From Nocardia vulneris (lineage in GTDB: Bacteria > Actinomycetota > Actinomycetes > Mycobacteriales > Mycobacteriaceae), in assembly GCF_001613425.1 (NCBI RefSeq), contig NZ_BDCI01000039.1, positions 1 through 64,000 on the forward strand: a DNA stretch of 64,000 nucleotides. The letters are read 5' to 3'. The notes below the pieces were generated by a model. It saw only the letters and a list, made by a program, of their open reading frames with translations. It searched no databases and was not told the DNA's origin. Below are positions 1-8,074 of this stretch, piece after piece (the stretch's first letter is position 1; the number at the start of each line of letters is the position of its first letter). Position numbers and translations under genes: made by a program.

Positions 1-36
1 GTTTTCGGGACGCTCAGAGTTTTCGGGACGCTCAGA
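1..36. repeat. Tandem 18-bp direct repeat
   Basis: Two perfect adjacent copies of an 18-base unit (GTTTTCGGGACGCTCAGA) fill positions 1-18 and 19-36. The second copy contains the stop codon of the SIS-domain gene read on the minus strand. It may continue beyond the window edge, so the copy number is unknown. Confidence 0.85.
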
Positions 37-1081
37 GGGTTTCGGTCACCTTCTTCAGGCCACGCGGACGGTCCGGGTCGCCGCCGCGGGCGATCGCGAG
101 GTGCAGGGCGAGCTGTTGCAGCGGCAGGATTTCCACGAGCGGGGACAGGGGTTCGGGGATGCCGGTGGGCAGGGTGACACCGCCGGACAGCCCGGCCAGC
201 GCGTCGGCCGTGCCGACGCCGAACACGTCGGCGCGCAGCTCGGCGAGCCGGGACAGCACGGGCAGCATCGCCTGTCCGCCCGCGCCGTCCGGCACGATCG
301 CCAGCACCGGCACCGACGGGTCGACGGTGGCCAGCGGGCCGTGCAACAGATCCGCACCGGAGAAGGCCTGCGCCGAAAGATACGACGTCTCCATCAGTTT
401 CAGCGCCGCCTCGCGCGCGGTCGGATAGGAGTACCCGCGCGCGGAGGTGATGAGGCGCTGCGCGAACCGGTAGCGCTGGGCCACCCCGGCCAGGGCCGCA
501 CCGGAATCGAGCACCCGGCGGCCCAGGCCGGGCAACTCGGCGGTGCCCGCGCCGTCGCCGCCTCGCGCGTAGTCGAGCAGCAGATACAGCGCGAGCAGTT
601 CCGCGGTGTAGGACTTGGTCGCCGCGACCGCGCGTTCCGGGCCGGCCAGCACGTCGACGTGGATCTCGGCGGCGGCGGCCAGCGCGGAGGCCGGGTTGTT
701 GGTGAGCGCCACGGTCAACGCGCCCTGGCGCCGCGCCACCTGCACCGACTGCACCAGATCGGGTGAACCGCCGGACTGGCTCACCGCGACGAACAGCACG
801 TCGCGCAGATCCGGGGCGCTGTCGTAGATCGTCATGGTGGACGGCGAGACCAGCCCCGCGGGCAGCGCGTGCTGAATTTCCACCAGGTACTTGCCGTACA
901 GCGCGGCGTGATCGCTCGTGCCGCGCGCGACGAACAGCACGAATCGTGGCTGGTACTGCGCGATTCGGGCGGCCGCGCGCCGGATGGCGTCGGTGCCCTC
1001 GGTGAGCAGCCGCTGCCACGCCGCGGGTTGTTCGGCAATCTCGCTCGCCATCAGGGCGCCGGGATTGTCCTGGTCGGTCAT
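32..1081 (-). CDS. SIS-domain sugar-phosphate deaminase/isomerase (NagB-II/GlmS-isomerase type)
   Basis: A protein of 349 residues with two SIS domains, like the isomerase half of GlmS but without its glutaminase domain. Visible motifs are ARGTSDHAALYGKY, SQSGGSPD, the GPERAVAATKSYTAEL signature of the GlmS/NagB-II group, and a C-terminal AREAALKLMET helix. The family converts glucosamine-6-phosphate to fructose-6-phosphate, or isomerises related sugars, in the cytoplasm. The start at 1081 is preceded by GGAG and removes a long arginine-rich extension that is only an open frame. It is the last gene of an operon with a BadF-type kinase and an MFS transporter, which supports amino-sugar catabolism. 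No deacetylase (NagA) lies in the window. The exact substrate is inferred. Confidence 0.85.
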   Translation of the reverse strand: MTDQDNPGALMASEIAEQPAAWQRLLTEGTDAIRRAAARIAQYQPRFVLFVARGTSDHAALYGKYLVEIQHALPAGLVSPSTMTIYDSAPDLRDVLFVAVSQSGGSPDLVQSVQVARRQGALTVALTNNPASALAAAAEIHVDVLAGPERAVAATKSYTAELLALYLLLDYARGGDGAGTAELPGLGRRVLDSGAALAGVAQRYRFAQRLITSARGYSYPTAREAALKLMETSYLSAQAFSGADLLHGPLATVDPSVPVLAIVPDGAGGQAMLPVLSRLAELRADVFGVGTADALAGLSGGVTLPTGIPEPLSPLVEILPLQQLALHLAIARGGDPDRPRGLKKVTETL

Positions 1082-1104
1082 GTCACTCCTCGAAGTAGAA
1101 AGGC

Positions 1105-2004
1105 TTATCCGGGCAGGGCCGCGCGGCCGGCCGGCAGCTGCCGCGCCAGTCGCACCGCGCCGTGCACCGGGTCGACGTCGAGCACGCGTACGTCGCCGAG
1201 TCCGCGCCCGGCGAGCGCGCGCCGTAACTCGCCCTGCAGCAGCGGCTGGTGCACCGCGAGCCCGCCGGCCACGATCACCGGCCCGGGGTAGGACAGTCGG
1301 TCGGCGACGGTGCCGGCCAGGTCGGTCAGATCGGCGACGGCCGCGGCCAGGATCTCCCGGCCGACCGGGTCGCCGCTCGCCGCCATCTCGATGACCACGC
1401 GGGCGCGCCGAGCCCAGTATCTGCGGTCGGTGTGGTCGTAGAAATGGTCGAGCAGTTGTTCGGTCGAGCGCAGCCCGCATTCGGCGGCCAGCGCTTGGCC
1501 CAGCGGGTCGGCGGGCTCGCCGCGGTCCACCGCGGCGAGGGCCCGGCACACCGCCTCGCGCGCCACCCAGTAGCCGCTGCCCTGATCACCCAGCAGGTAG
1601 CCCCAGCCGCCCGCGCGCGCGGTCCGGCCCGCGTGCCTGCCCCACGCCACCGAGCCGGTGCCCGAGATGAGCGCGATGCCCTCGTCGAGCCCCGCGGCCG
1701 CGAGGACGAGCTCACTGTCGTGCACCACTCGAATCATCGCATCGGGCAGGCGTTGCGCGAGCAGATCCTGCAGGCGCGCACGCCCCTCCGGGGTGTCGGC
1801 GCCCGCCGCGCCCGCGCATACGGCCCGGACCCCGTCGCCGCCGACGCGTTCGAGGATCAGGTCGAGCTGGTGACCGGCCGCAGCCGCGCCGACCGAGGCC
1901 ACGTTGGCGCTGCCCGCCCGCGCCTGGGCGACCACGACCCCGTCCTCGGCCCGCACGGCCATCGTTTTCGAGCCGCCGATGTCCAGGCCCAATACGGCGG
2001 TCAT
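1105..2004 (-). CDS. BadF/BadG-family N-acetylglucosamine-type kinase
   Basis: A 299-residue kinase of the BadF/BadG/BcrA/BcrD ATPase fold. The N-terminal phosphate-binding motif is GLDIGGSKT, the mid-region has ISGTGSVAWG, followed by GGWGYLLGDQGSGYWVA, and the C-terminal adenosine motif is VIVAGGLAVH. This arrangement is typical of eukaryote-like GlcNAc kinases (NagK type), which phosphorylate the free sugar after uptake. Its ATG overlaps the stop of the upstream MFS gene by four bases (ATGA), so the two are translationally coupled. The SIS gene follows 23 bases downstream. Together they would import, phosphorylate and deaminate an amino sugar. The substrate could also be glucosamine or another hexosamine. 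Confidence 0.85.
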   Translation of the reverse strand: MTAVLGLDIGGSKTMAVRAEDGVVVAQARAGSANVASVGAAAAGHQLDLILERVGGDGVRAVCAGAAGADTPEGRARLQDLLAQRLPDAMIRVVHDSELVLAAAGLDEGIALISGTGSVAWGRHAGRTARAGGWGYLLGDQGSGYWVAREAVCRALAAVDRGEPADPLGQALAAECGLRSTEQLLDHFYDHTDRRYWARRARVVIEMAASGDPVGREILAAAVADLTDLAGTVADRLSYPGPVIVAGGLAVHQPLLQGELRRALAGRGLGDVRVLDVDPVHGAVRLARQLPAGRAALPG

Positions 2005-3416
2005 GCGCGCACGTCCTGATCCCGCGTGACCGCACGCCCGTCCGCGGGCCAGCGGCCGCCGTTGGCCCAGTAGTACTGGATCTCTTCGAGCTGGCGGCCC
2101 TTGGTCTCCGGCGCCAGCCGGTACACGAACCCGAAGCCGACGATCGCGAGCGCGCCGAACACCGCGAAAGTTCCGGCACCGCCGAGGGATTCGAGCATGG
2201 TCAGGAACGCGCCCGCCACGATGGCGTTCGCGACCAGATCCGAGGTGAGCATCGCGCTCGACCCGGTCGAGCGCAGCCGCGCCGGGAAGCTCTCGCCCGC
2301 GTACACCCACACCAGCGCCCCGAATCCGAAGGTGAAACCGACGGTGAACAGCAGCACGCCGACGAACCCGAGCACGGTCAGCACCCCGCCGAAATCGGAG
2401 CCGGCCACGAACACCGCGATGAGCAGCGCGTTGGCCGCGATCATCATGCCGATCCCGGACAGCAGAATCGGCCTGCGGCCCAGCCGGTCGACGAGCACCA
2501 GCGCGACCAGTACCGCCGCCAAGGCAGCCACCTGCACGAGAGCGGGCAGCACGAGCAGGGCGAAGTGACCGCGGAATCCCATCGCCTCGAACAGCCGGGG
2601 GCTGTAGTAGACGATCGCGTTGATGCCGGTGATCTGGATGAAGAAGCCGAGCCCGACCACGAAGACCGTGGCCCGCAGATACGGCTTGCGCAGCATCTCC
2701 CGCAGCGCGCCGCCGGATTCCTCGCGCAGCCCGTGCTCGATCTCGGCGAGCTGGGCGTCGGTGTCGAGGTCCGGCTCGACGCGGCGCAGCACCTGACGCG
2801 CCTGCTCGATCCGGCCTTTCATCACATACCAGCGCGCGGTGTCGGGCAGCCGCAGCAGCAAAACGGTGGTGAGCACGGCGGGCACCGCCGCCAGACCGAG
2901 CATCCAGCGCCAGCTCTGCGTACCCGCCAGCAGATACGCCGCGAGGTACCCGATGATGATGCCGATCACCGTGGCGACCTGGTACGCCACCAGCAGCGCG
3001 CCGCGCACCCGGGTCGGCGCGGACTCCGCGACGAACACCGGCACCACGACCACCGAGATGCCGATCGTGATGCCCAGCGCGAGCCGCGCCGCCATCAGCA
3101 TCGGCAAGGCCGTCGAGCATGCGGCCAGCACCGCGAACGCGCCGTAGGTCGCGGCGACGAGCACCATCGACTTCTTGCGGCCGATCCGGTTCGCGAGCAC
3201 ACCGCCGCCGATCGCGCCCGCGATCTCGCCGATCACCACGGCTGTGGTGAGCAGTTCCTGCTGCCGCGTGGTCAACCCGAACTCGTCGGTGATGAACAGC
3301 AACGCGCCCGCGATGTTGGACAGGTCGTAACCGTAGATCACCCCGACGCTGGCGGCGGCCACGCCGACCAGCACCCCCAACCGGGACGACGCCCGCAGCT
3401 CGGCCACGAACCCCAT
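2001..3416 (-). CDS. Sugar-porter family MFS transporter
   Basis: A 471-residue membrane protein with twelve predicted hydrophobic segments and the sugar-porter signatures: NRIGRKKSM after TM2, PDTARWYVMKG at the end of TM6, DRLGRRPILL between TM8 and TM9, and PETKGRQLEEI after TM12. These define proton-coupled sugar symporters of the plasma membrane. The chosen ATG at 3416 has a GAGAGG-like ribosome site; an upstream in-frame extension has no support and crosses the operator region. It is the first gene of the operon with the kinase and SIS genes, transcribed from the region holding two palindromic operators. The imported sugar is therefore probably GlcNAc or glucosamine, by inference. Confidence 0.88.
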   Translation of the reverse strand: MGFVAELRASSRLGVLVGVAAASVGVIYGYDLSNIAGALLFITDEFGLTTRQQELLTTAVVIGEIAGAIGGGVLANRIGRKKSMVLVAATYGAFAVLAACSTALPMLMAARLALGITIGISVVVVPVFVAESAPTRVRGALLVAYQVATVIGIIIGYLAAYLLAGTQSWRWMLGLAAVPAVLTTVLLLRLPDTARWYVMKGRIEQARQVLRRVEPDLDTDAQLAEIEHGLREESGGALREMLRKPYLRATVFVVGLGFFIQITGINAIVYYSPRLFEAMGFRGHFALLVLPALVQVAALAAVLVALVLVDRLGRRPILLSGIGMMIAANALLIAVFVAGSDFGGVLTVLGFVGVLLFTVGFTFGFGALVWVYAGESFPARLRSTGSSAMLTSDLVANAIVAGAFLTMLESLGGAGTFAVFGALAIVGFGFVYRLAPETKGRQLEEIQYYWANGGRWPADGRAVTRDQDVRA

Positions 3417-3449
3417 GTTTCTTCGCCTCTCACCGTTGATCAGGGAAGT

Positions 3450-3467
3450 AATTGGTGTACACCAATT
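3450..3467. promoter_or_regulatory. GntR-type operator 1 (perfect palindrome)
   Basis: AATTGGTGTACACCAATT is an 18-base perfect palindrome between the divergent transporter and GntR genes. It resembles the dre sites bound by DasR/NagR regulators of amino-sugar metabolism (core TGGTCTAGACCA). That it binds the neighbouring GntR protein is inferred. Confidence 0.75.
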
Positions 3468-3480
3468 TGCCGGTGACGAG

Positions 3481-3496
3481 ATTGGCATACACCAAT
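3481..3496. promoter_or_regulatory. GntR-type operator 2 (imperfect palindrome)
   Basis: ATTGGCATACACCAAT is a second copy of the operator, with two mismatches to perfect symmetry. Its centre lies 30 bases from that of operator 1, about three helical turns, which would place two repressor dimers on the same DNA face. Confidence 0.65.
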
Positions 3497-3537
3497 TCCG
3501 GCGTCAACTCCGGGGGCGGCGCGGTAGGTTCGGCGGC

Positions 3538-4263
3538 ATGGGCAACACCACCGGCACCGTGCCGGACACCACGCAGCAGCCGCGCTACTACGGCACCAAA
3601 CTGGCGCTGCGCCAGCTCATCAGCACGCTGGAATCGTCCACCGCGCTCCCGCCGGAACGGGTGCTCGCCGAACAGCTCGCCACCTCGCGGACCACGCTGC
3701 GCAAGGCCCTCGCCGAGCTCGCCGCCGAGGGACTGTTGCGGCGAGTGCAGGGCAGCGGGACGTTCGTCGCGCCGCCCAAGGTGGTGCATCTACAGCAGTT
3801 GACGTCGCTGACCGACGACCTCGATGCGCAAGGACTGCAAGGAGATTCGCGCATCCTGGCGCTGACGAAGGTAGCGGCGGACGAGGTGGTCGCCGCTCGG
3901 CTCGCGATCGCGCCCGGCACCCGGATCCATCGCCTCGAACGCCTGCGCTCGGTCGACGGCGAGCCGCTGGCGATCGAGATCGCGCACCTCGCCGACAAGC
4001 TGCCGGATCTGCGCCGGCGCCTCGCCGACAAAGGCTCGCTCTACGCGACCCTGCGCGACTGCTACGGGATCGAGGTGGCCGGGGTGGAGGACACCGTCGA
4101 AACCGCCCTCACCACACCGGCGGAGGCGGCCCTGCTCGGTGTCGCGGTCGGCTCCCCCACCCTGCTGATCCAGCGCCGCGCCTGCGATCCCGCGGGCCGC
4201 CCCATCGAGTGGACCCGCTCGATCTATCGCGGCGACCGGTTCCGTTTCGTCGCCCGCACCTGA
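3538..4263 (+). CDS. GntR/HutC-family transcriptional regulator (NagR/DasR-like)
   Basis: A 241-residue regulator with an N-terminal winged helix (roughly residues 12-75; LPPERVLAEQLATSRTTLRK then GLLRRVQGSGTFVA) and a C-terminal UTRA effector domain (about 90-240; RIHRLERLRSVDGEPLAIE, ending WTRSIYRGDRFRFVAR). The HutC/UTRA subfamily senses sugar phosphates or small acids. The ATG at 3538 was chosen because the longer frame would run through the operators. It diverges from the amino-sugar operon, so it probably represses that operon and itself until an aminosugar phosphate binds. Confidence 0.88.
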   Translation: MGNTTGTVPDTTQQPRYYGTKLALRQLISTLESSTALPPERVLAEQLATSRTTLRKALAELAAEGLLRRVQGSGTFVAPPKVVHLQQLTSLTDDLDAQGLQGDSRILALTKVAADEVVAARLAIAPGTRIHRLERLRSVDGEPLAIEIAHLADKLPDLRRRLADKGSLYATLRDCYGIEVAGVEDTVETALTTPAEAALLGVAVGSPTLLIQRRACDPAGRPIEWTRSIYRGDRFRFVART

Positions 4264-4271
4264 ACCCGGCG

Positions 4272-4290
4272 CGGTCCGGTGGACGGACCG
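4272..4290 (+). terminator. Hairpin after the GntR gene
   Basis: CGGTCCG and CGGACCG form a perfect seven-pair stem around a five-base loop, nine bases after the GntR stop. There is no clear T tract, so termination is only suggested. Confidence 0.35.
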
Positions 4291-4322
4291 GACCCGGGAC
4301 GCGCGCCCGGCCCGGCGGCACG

Positions 4323-4793
4323 ATGGACGCCATGACGGAAATCCGGCCGATGCGGCGCACCGACCTGGCCGCGGCCTGTGACGTACTCGGCGCGGCCTTC
4401 GCCGACAATCCGAACGCCCTCGCGGTGACCCGGGGGGATCGGGCGCGAGCCGTCACCGCCCCGCGTGTGCTGGCCGAACACGATCCGCGCCAACCCCATT
4501 GGCATATCGGGCCGATCGGCGTACGCCCCGATCAGCAGGGGCAGGGCATCGGGCGACGGCTGCTCGCCGCGTTCCTGGCAAAGGTGGACGCCGAGCGGAT
4601 GCCCGCGTTCCTGGAGACCGACGTAGCGCGAAATGTGGTGCTGTATCGCAGTTTCGGCTTCGAGATCGTCGCACGCGCCGAGATCCACGGCATCGGCAAC
4701 CACTTCATGTGGCGTGCCGGTCAAGCCGATTCGCGGTTTTCCAGCCCGACCGCGTCGGCGAGTTCGCGGCGGTGGCGTTCGAGTTCCGGGTGA
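4323..4793 (+). CDS. GNAT-family N-acetyltransferase, apparently shortened
   Basis: A 156-residue protein with a GNAT start (IRPMRRTDLAAACDVLGAAFADNP) and the acetyl-CoA-binding motif A near residues 60-85 (GVRPDQQGQGIGRRLL), then FLETDVARNVVLYRSFGFEIV. Related proteins usually have some 40-60 residues between the first helix and the HWHIGPIGVRP strand; here they are only about 30 residues apart, so the central sheet may be partly deleted. The last 20 or so residues are low-complexity and overlap the convergent membrane-protein gene. The start could be this ATG or the one three codons later (MTEI). The substrate is unknown, and the gene may be a degenerating copy. Confidence 0.65.
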   Translation: MDAMTEIRPMRRTDLAAACDVLGAAFADNPNALAVTRGDRARAVTAPRVLAEHDPRQPHWHIGPIGVRPDQQGQGIGRRLLAAFLAKVDAERMPAFLETDVARNVVLYRSFGFEIVARAEIHGIGNHFMWRAGQADSRFSSPTASASSRRWRSSSG

Positions 4794-5140
4794 TCGTCGC
4801 TGAATTCGCCCATGAAGTCGGCCAGTGCGTCGGCGATCGCGTTGAGCTTCTGCTGCACCGCCTCATCGGAGCGCGACTGCGTGTTCTGGAGCAGCGCCAC
4901 CAACAGGAACGTGATGATCGTGGTCGCGGTGTTGATCACCAGCTGCCAGGTGTCGATGCTCGGCAGCAGCAGGAACGTCGGCGCCCACAGCAGCACCAGC
5001 AGCACGCAGAACACGAAGAACCCCGCCTTCGCGGTGAGCGCCGCGGCCCCGGTGGCGAACCGATCGAAGATCGTCAACTTCCCCCGCACATCGGACGGCA
5101 TCGTCCGACTACCCCCACCACGTCGCGCCGTATCCCGCAT
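4721..5140 (-). CDS. Low-affinity iron permease family membrane protein
   Basis: A 139-residue protein with two strong hydrophobic segments (about residues 33-56 and 62-85; FFVFCVLLVLLWAPTFLLL and WQLVINTATTIITFLLVALL). These are followed by a conserved cytoplasmic stretch (QNTQSRSDEAVQQKLNAIADAL) and an acidic tail. This is the pattern of the bacterial 'low affinity iron permease' family, whose iron role is named after a fungal relative and is not proven for bacterial members. An alternative ATG lies 13 codons in (MPSDVRGK). It overlaps the GNAT gene tail to tail by 73 bases and stands alone. Confidence 0.75.
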   Translation of the reverse strand: MRDTARRGGGSRTMPSDVRGKLTIFDRFATGAAALTAKAGFFVFCVLLVLLWAPTFLLLPSIDTWQLVINTATTIITFLLVALLQNTQSRSDEAVQQKLNAIADALADFMGEFSDDHPELERHRRELADAVGLENRESA

Positions 5141-5220
5141 GACTCATCCCATCCTCGAACGCCGGTCACCCTCGGGTTAGCCCGGTTAAGCGCACGCAAA
5201 CAGGGCCGCGCGCGGGCGGG

Positions 5221-6144
5221 TCAGCGGGTGGTTTCGGCGGGGTCCGCGCGGTCGACCGCCGCGGCGCGGGAAGGTTGCGGACGTTTGCGGGTGACCAGCC
5301 AGCCGAAGCCCGCGGCGAGGGGGAAGATGGCGACACCGTAGACAGCGGCGGGGATGGCCATCTCGGTGCTGCCCAGCACGCTGATGGCGATGGTGATGGC
5401 GATGACGCCGTTGTGGATGCCGACCTCCATCGAGCAGGCGATGGCCTGGCGGTCCTGCACGCCGAGCACACGCGGGACGAGATAGCCCACGGTCAAACTG
5501 ATCAGGCAGAACAGGATCATGGCGACGCCGATGGCGCGGACATACGCCACGACATCGCCGCGCTGGTCGACGATCGTCGCGGTGATCACGAGCGTCAGCG
5601 TGAGCGCGGAACCGATCCGGACGGGTTTGTCCATCCGGTCCGCGAAACCCGGCGCGAACCGGCGCACCAGCATGCCGAGCATGACCGGAATCAGCACGAT
5701 CGAGAACACCTGCACGGTCTTGCCGAACTGCAACCCCACCGTGCCCGACTCCCCCGGATCGAAATAGCCGAGGGCGAAGTTCGTCACCAAGGGGACGGTG
5801 ACCACCGCGATCACCGAATTCACCGCGGTGAGCGACACATTCAATGCGACGTCGCCGTGGAAGAGATGACTGAACAGATTCGCCGCCGTGCCGCCCGGCG
5901 AGGCCGCGAGCAACATCACGCCCACCGCCAGATGCGGTGACGGATCGAACAACAGCACCAGACCGAACGCGATCGACGGCAGCAACAGCAGCTGACAGGC
6001 CAGCGCGATACTGACGACCTTGGGGTTCTTGGCGATTCGCGTGAAGTCGGCCACGGTGAGCGAAAGCCCCAGCCCGAACATGATCACGATCAACACCAGG
6101 GGCAGACCCACGGAGACGAGCGGAGAGTCCATGGTGTCCTCCAA
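5221..6144 (-). CDS. Bile acid:sodium symporter (BASS) family transporter
   Basis: A 307-residue membrane protein with about nine or ten hydrophobic helices and family landmarks. These include MFGLGLSLTVADF near the N-terminus, AASPGGTAANLFSHLFHGDVALNVSLTAV at the first crossover region, and CSMEVGIHNGVIAITIA at the second. The BASS family couples sodium to uptake of organic anions; bacterial substrates are mostly undefined. A second ATG lies four codons downstream (MDSPLVSVG). The gene stands alone between convergent or unrelated genes, so its substrate cannot be inferred from context. Confidence 0.85.
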   Translation of the reverse strand: MEDTMDSPLVSVGLPLVLIVIMFGLGLSLTVADFTRIAKNPKVVSIALACQLLLLPSIAFGLVLLFDPSPHLAVGVMLLAASPGGTAANLFSHLFHGDVALNVSLTAVNSVIAVVTVPLVTNFALGYFDPGESGTVGLQFGKTVQVFSIVLIPVMLGMLVRRFAPGFADRMDKPVRIGSALTLTLVITATIVDQRGDVVAYVRAIGVAMILFCLISLTVGYLVPRVLGVQDRQAIACSMEVGIHNGVIAITIAISVLGSTEMAIPAAVYGVAIFPLAAGFGWLVTRKRPQPSRAAAVDRADPAETTR

Positions 6145-6243
6145 TCGCAGTCACCGGCTTGTTCCGGCGCGCGCGGATAAATCCGAACCTGCCAGAAGTG
6201 TTCAGGGGACGCAAGATAACGTCACGCCCATAGAACTACGGGC

Positions 6244-6888
6244 TCAGGCAGCCCGCCCCAGAATCGGCGAAATCACCACGGTCATCACGAGAGCGCCGCC
6301 CGCGGTGAGAATTCCGACAACGATCGGCAAGACCGGAGAATCCAGCGCCACGTAGAGCGGTGAGCCGGGGGTGATCAAACCCCACACCGCGAAAGCAAAA
6401 GTGGCGGTGATCGTTTCGGCAGGCGGCGGGCGCCACCGCTGCCACCACGCGGAGAGTTGCCGCCGCCGGACGTCCGGCGTCGGGTGATTCGGCGGGGCAG
6501 GCGGGCTGGCCGGTACCGGTTGCCCGATCGGGGGGCCGACAGGCAGCGTCGGTTCGGGAGCGCCCACCTTGTCGAGCGCGAGACGACTCGCGACGGTGAC
6601 CGCGACGAGCGTGGCGAGCAACGCGGCCACGTAGATGAACCAGCGCAGCGGATAGTAGGAATCGTTGCTGTCCTTCTGTATTCCTTCGAGCAGGCCGACC
6701 AGCGCGGTGTAGAAGACGATGATGTCGGTCGGCACCGCTCGCGCCAGGACAGCCGTCCCGTTCTCGGCCTGCCTGCCCGGTCCGCCCCCTTCAGTGGACG
6801 CGGGCACCGCTCCCGACCCCTTCGGCGGATCCGGGTGCGACGCCGGGTGCCGATCGACGGCGAGCTGGGCAATGGAAGCGATGGTCAT
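6244..6888 (-). CDS. Unrecognised four-helix membrane protein
   Basis: A 214-residue protein that I do not assign to a family. It has a short N-terminal disordered region rich in Pro and Gly and a hydrophobic pair around residues 50-100 (DIIVFYTALVGLLEG, FIYVAALLATLVAVTVASRLAL). A proline-rich linker (about 108-140) and a second hydrophobic pair at the C-terminus (about 157-210) follow. It starts 15 bases after the trypsin-like gene and has a GAGG ribosome site, so the two probably form an operon. A role as membrane partner of the protease is only a guess. Confidence 0.65.
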   Translation of the reverse strand: MTIASIAQLAVDRHPASHPDPPKGSGAVPASTEGGGPGRQAENGTAVLARAVPTDIIVFYTALVGLLEGIQKDSNDSYYPLRWFIYVAALLATLVAVTVASRLALDKVGAPEPTLPVGPPIGQPVPASPPAPPNHPTPDVRRRQLSAWWQRWRPPPAETITATFAFAVWGLITPGSPLYVALDSPVLPIVVGILTAGGALVMTVVISPILGRAA

Positions 6889-6903
6889 GGTGGATCCTCT
6901 GCG

Positions 6904-7923
6904 TCAAAGCGTGATGTGGCGGCCGAGACCGGAATTGAGACAGGAGGACATGTCCTGCACGTATTGGTGAACCAGACCAGGCTGATTCGGCCAGTAGGAG
7001 CCACCGACGAAGTGCCCCAGGACCTTTCCGCTGTACGCGCCGCCGGTGCCGAGCACGAGCCCACCAGAGTCGCCGAGGCCGAGCAGGTAGGACGGGCCGA
7101 TCTGCCAGCAGTCCGACCACTGCCGGGCGGCGTCGCCGAGCTGGGTGAGCGCGCCGCTGACCTGGCCGGCGCGACTGCCCGAAGTCGCGCCATAGGCGGT
7201 CACGTCGATCGGCGCGTACGGTGGCCGCGGCGCCCCGGCGGGTCCGGTGTGGGTCACGCTGAGGATCTGGTCGTGCTGGTCCAGCAGTTCCACCACGGCA
7301 TAGTCGTAGCCCGCGCCGCCGGTGACCGCGGGATCGGACCAGTGGGTCACGGTGCCGTCGATCCAACTCGGTGTCCGCTGACCGGACGCGTAGATCTGCA
7401 CCCGATCGCCGACCCCGGTGACGAGGTGACCCGCGGTGACGATCGCGGGCGTGTGCGTCGCGGTGCGGGTGCACGACACCCCGACGGTCGCGGTGCGGTT
7501 GGGTACCGCGTTCTCGCGGACCAGGTCGCGCAGCTGTACCTGCGCGGCCGCGGGCAGCGGACGGGTGGTGACGTCGATGAGCGTCGTCGGACCGATCCGC
7601 CACTCGATCAGCAGTCGCAGGGCGGGCGCGTCCGCGAATTGCCGCCGCGCACGCGGGTCCGCTCGCTGCAGCAAGTCGAATGCGGTATAGCGACCGACCG
7701 TGATTCCGCTGTCGGCACCGAGTGCGGCGCATTCGACGAGCACGAGTTCGTTGTTCCATCGGCCACTCGGATCCGGCGCACTACCCACTCCCCAGACCAG
7801 TTGCGGGGTTCGGCCGTTCGCGACGGCAGCCAGATGGTCGCGGTAACGAGCGGTCAGCACCTCGACATTGCGGCGTAGGGTTTCCGATTCCTCGTCGACC
7901 GGATTCCACCACATAGCCAACAT
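6904..7923 (-). CDS. Trypsin-like (chymotrypsin-fold) serine protease without signal peptide
   Basis: A 339-residue protein whose C-terminal half has all three elements of a chymotrypsin-type triad: TAGH (His166), DYAVVEL (Asp207) and LGDSGG (Ser286), in the normal order and spacing. The first 140 or so residues form an unrecognised N-terminal domain (WWNPVDEESETLRRNVEVL), and there is no signal peptide or hydrophobic start, which is unusual for this fold. ATG codons at 7923 and 7914 are both possible. The next gene, 15 bases downstream, encodes a membrane protein. The N-terminal domain may be a recognition or regulatory module. The triad is seen directly; proteolytic activity is inferred. 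Confidence 0.78.
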   Translation of the reverse strand: MLAMWWNPVDEESETLRRNVEVLTARYRDHLAAVANGRTPQLVWGVGSAPDPSGRWNNELVLVECAALGADSGITVGRYTAFDLLQRADPRARRQFADAPALRLLIEWRIGPTTLIDVTTRPLPAAAQVQLRDLVRENAVPNRTATVGVSCTRTATHTPAIVTAGHLVTGVGDRVQIYASGQRTPSWIDGTVTHWSDPAVTGGAGYDYAVVELLDQHDQILSVTHTGPAGAPRPPYAPIDVTAYGATSGSRAGQVSGALTQLGDAARQWSDCWQIGPSYLLGLGDSGGLVLGTGGAYSGKVLGHFVGGSYWPNQPGLVHQYVQDMSSCLNSGLGRHITL

Positions 7924-8074
7924 CCCCAGTCGAATTACGCGATGATTCGTCTGCGCCGAGCCGTCGGCGGATCATTATGATACGTCGAAAAAGAGCGGGT
8001 ACAGCGGAAATGCGGCCCGCAACGTCACCGGGGGCGGAAACCGGCACGCGTCCCGAAATCACACCTGGGCGCGG

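Noticed and set aside
1..36. The tandem repeat as a CRISPR fragment
   Set aside because: The two units are directly adjacent without spacers and overlap a stop codon; there are no cas genes in the window.
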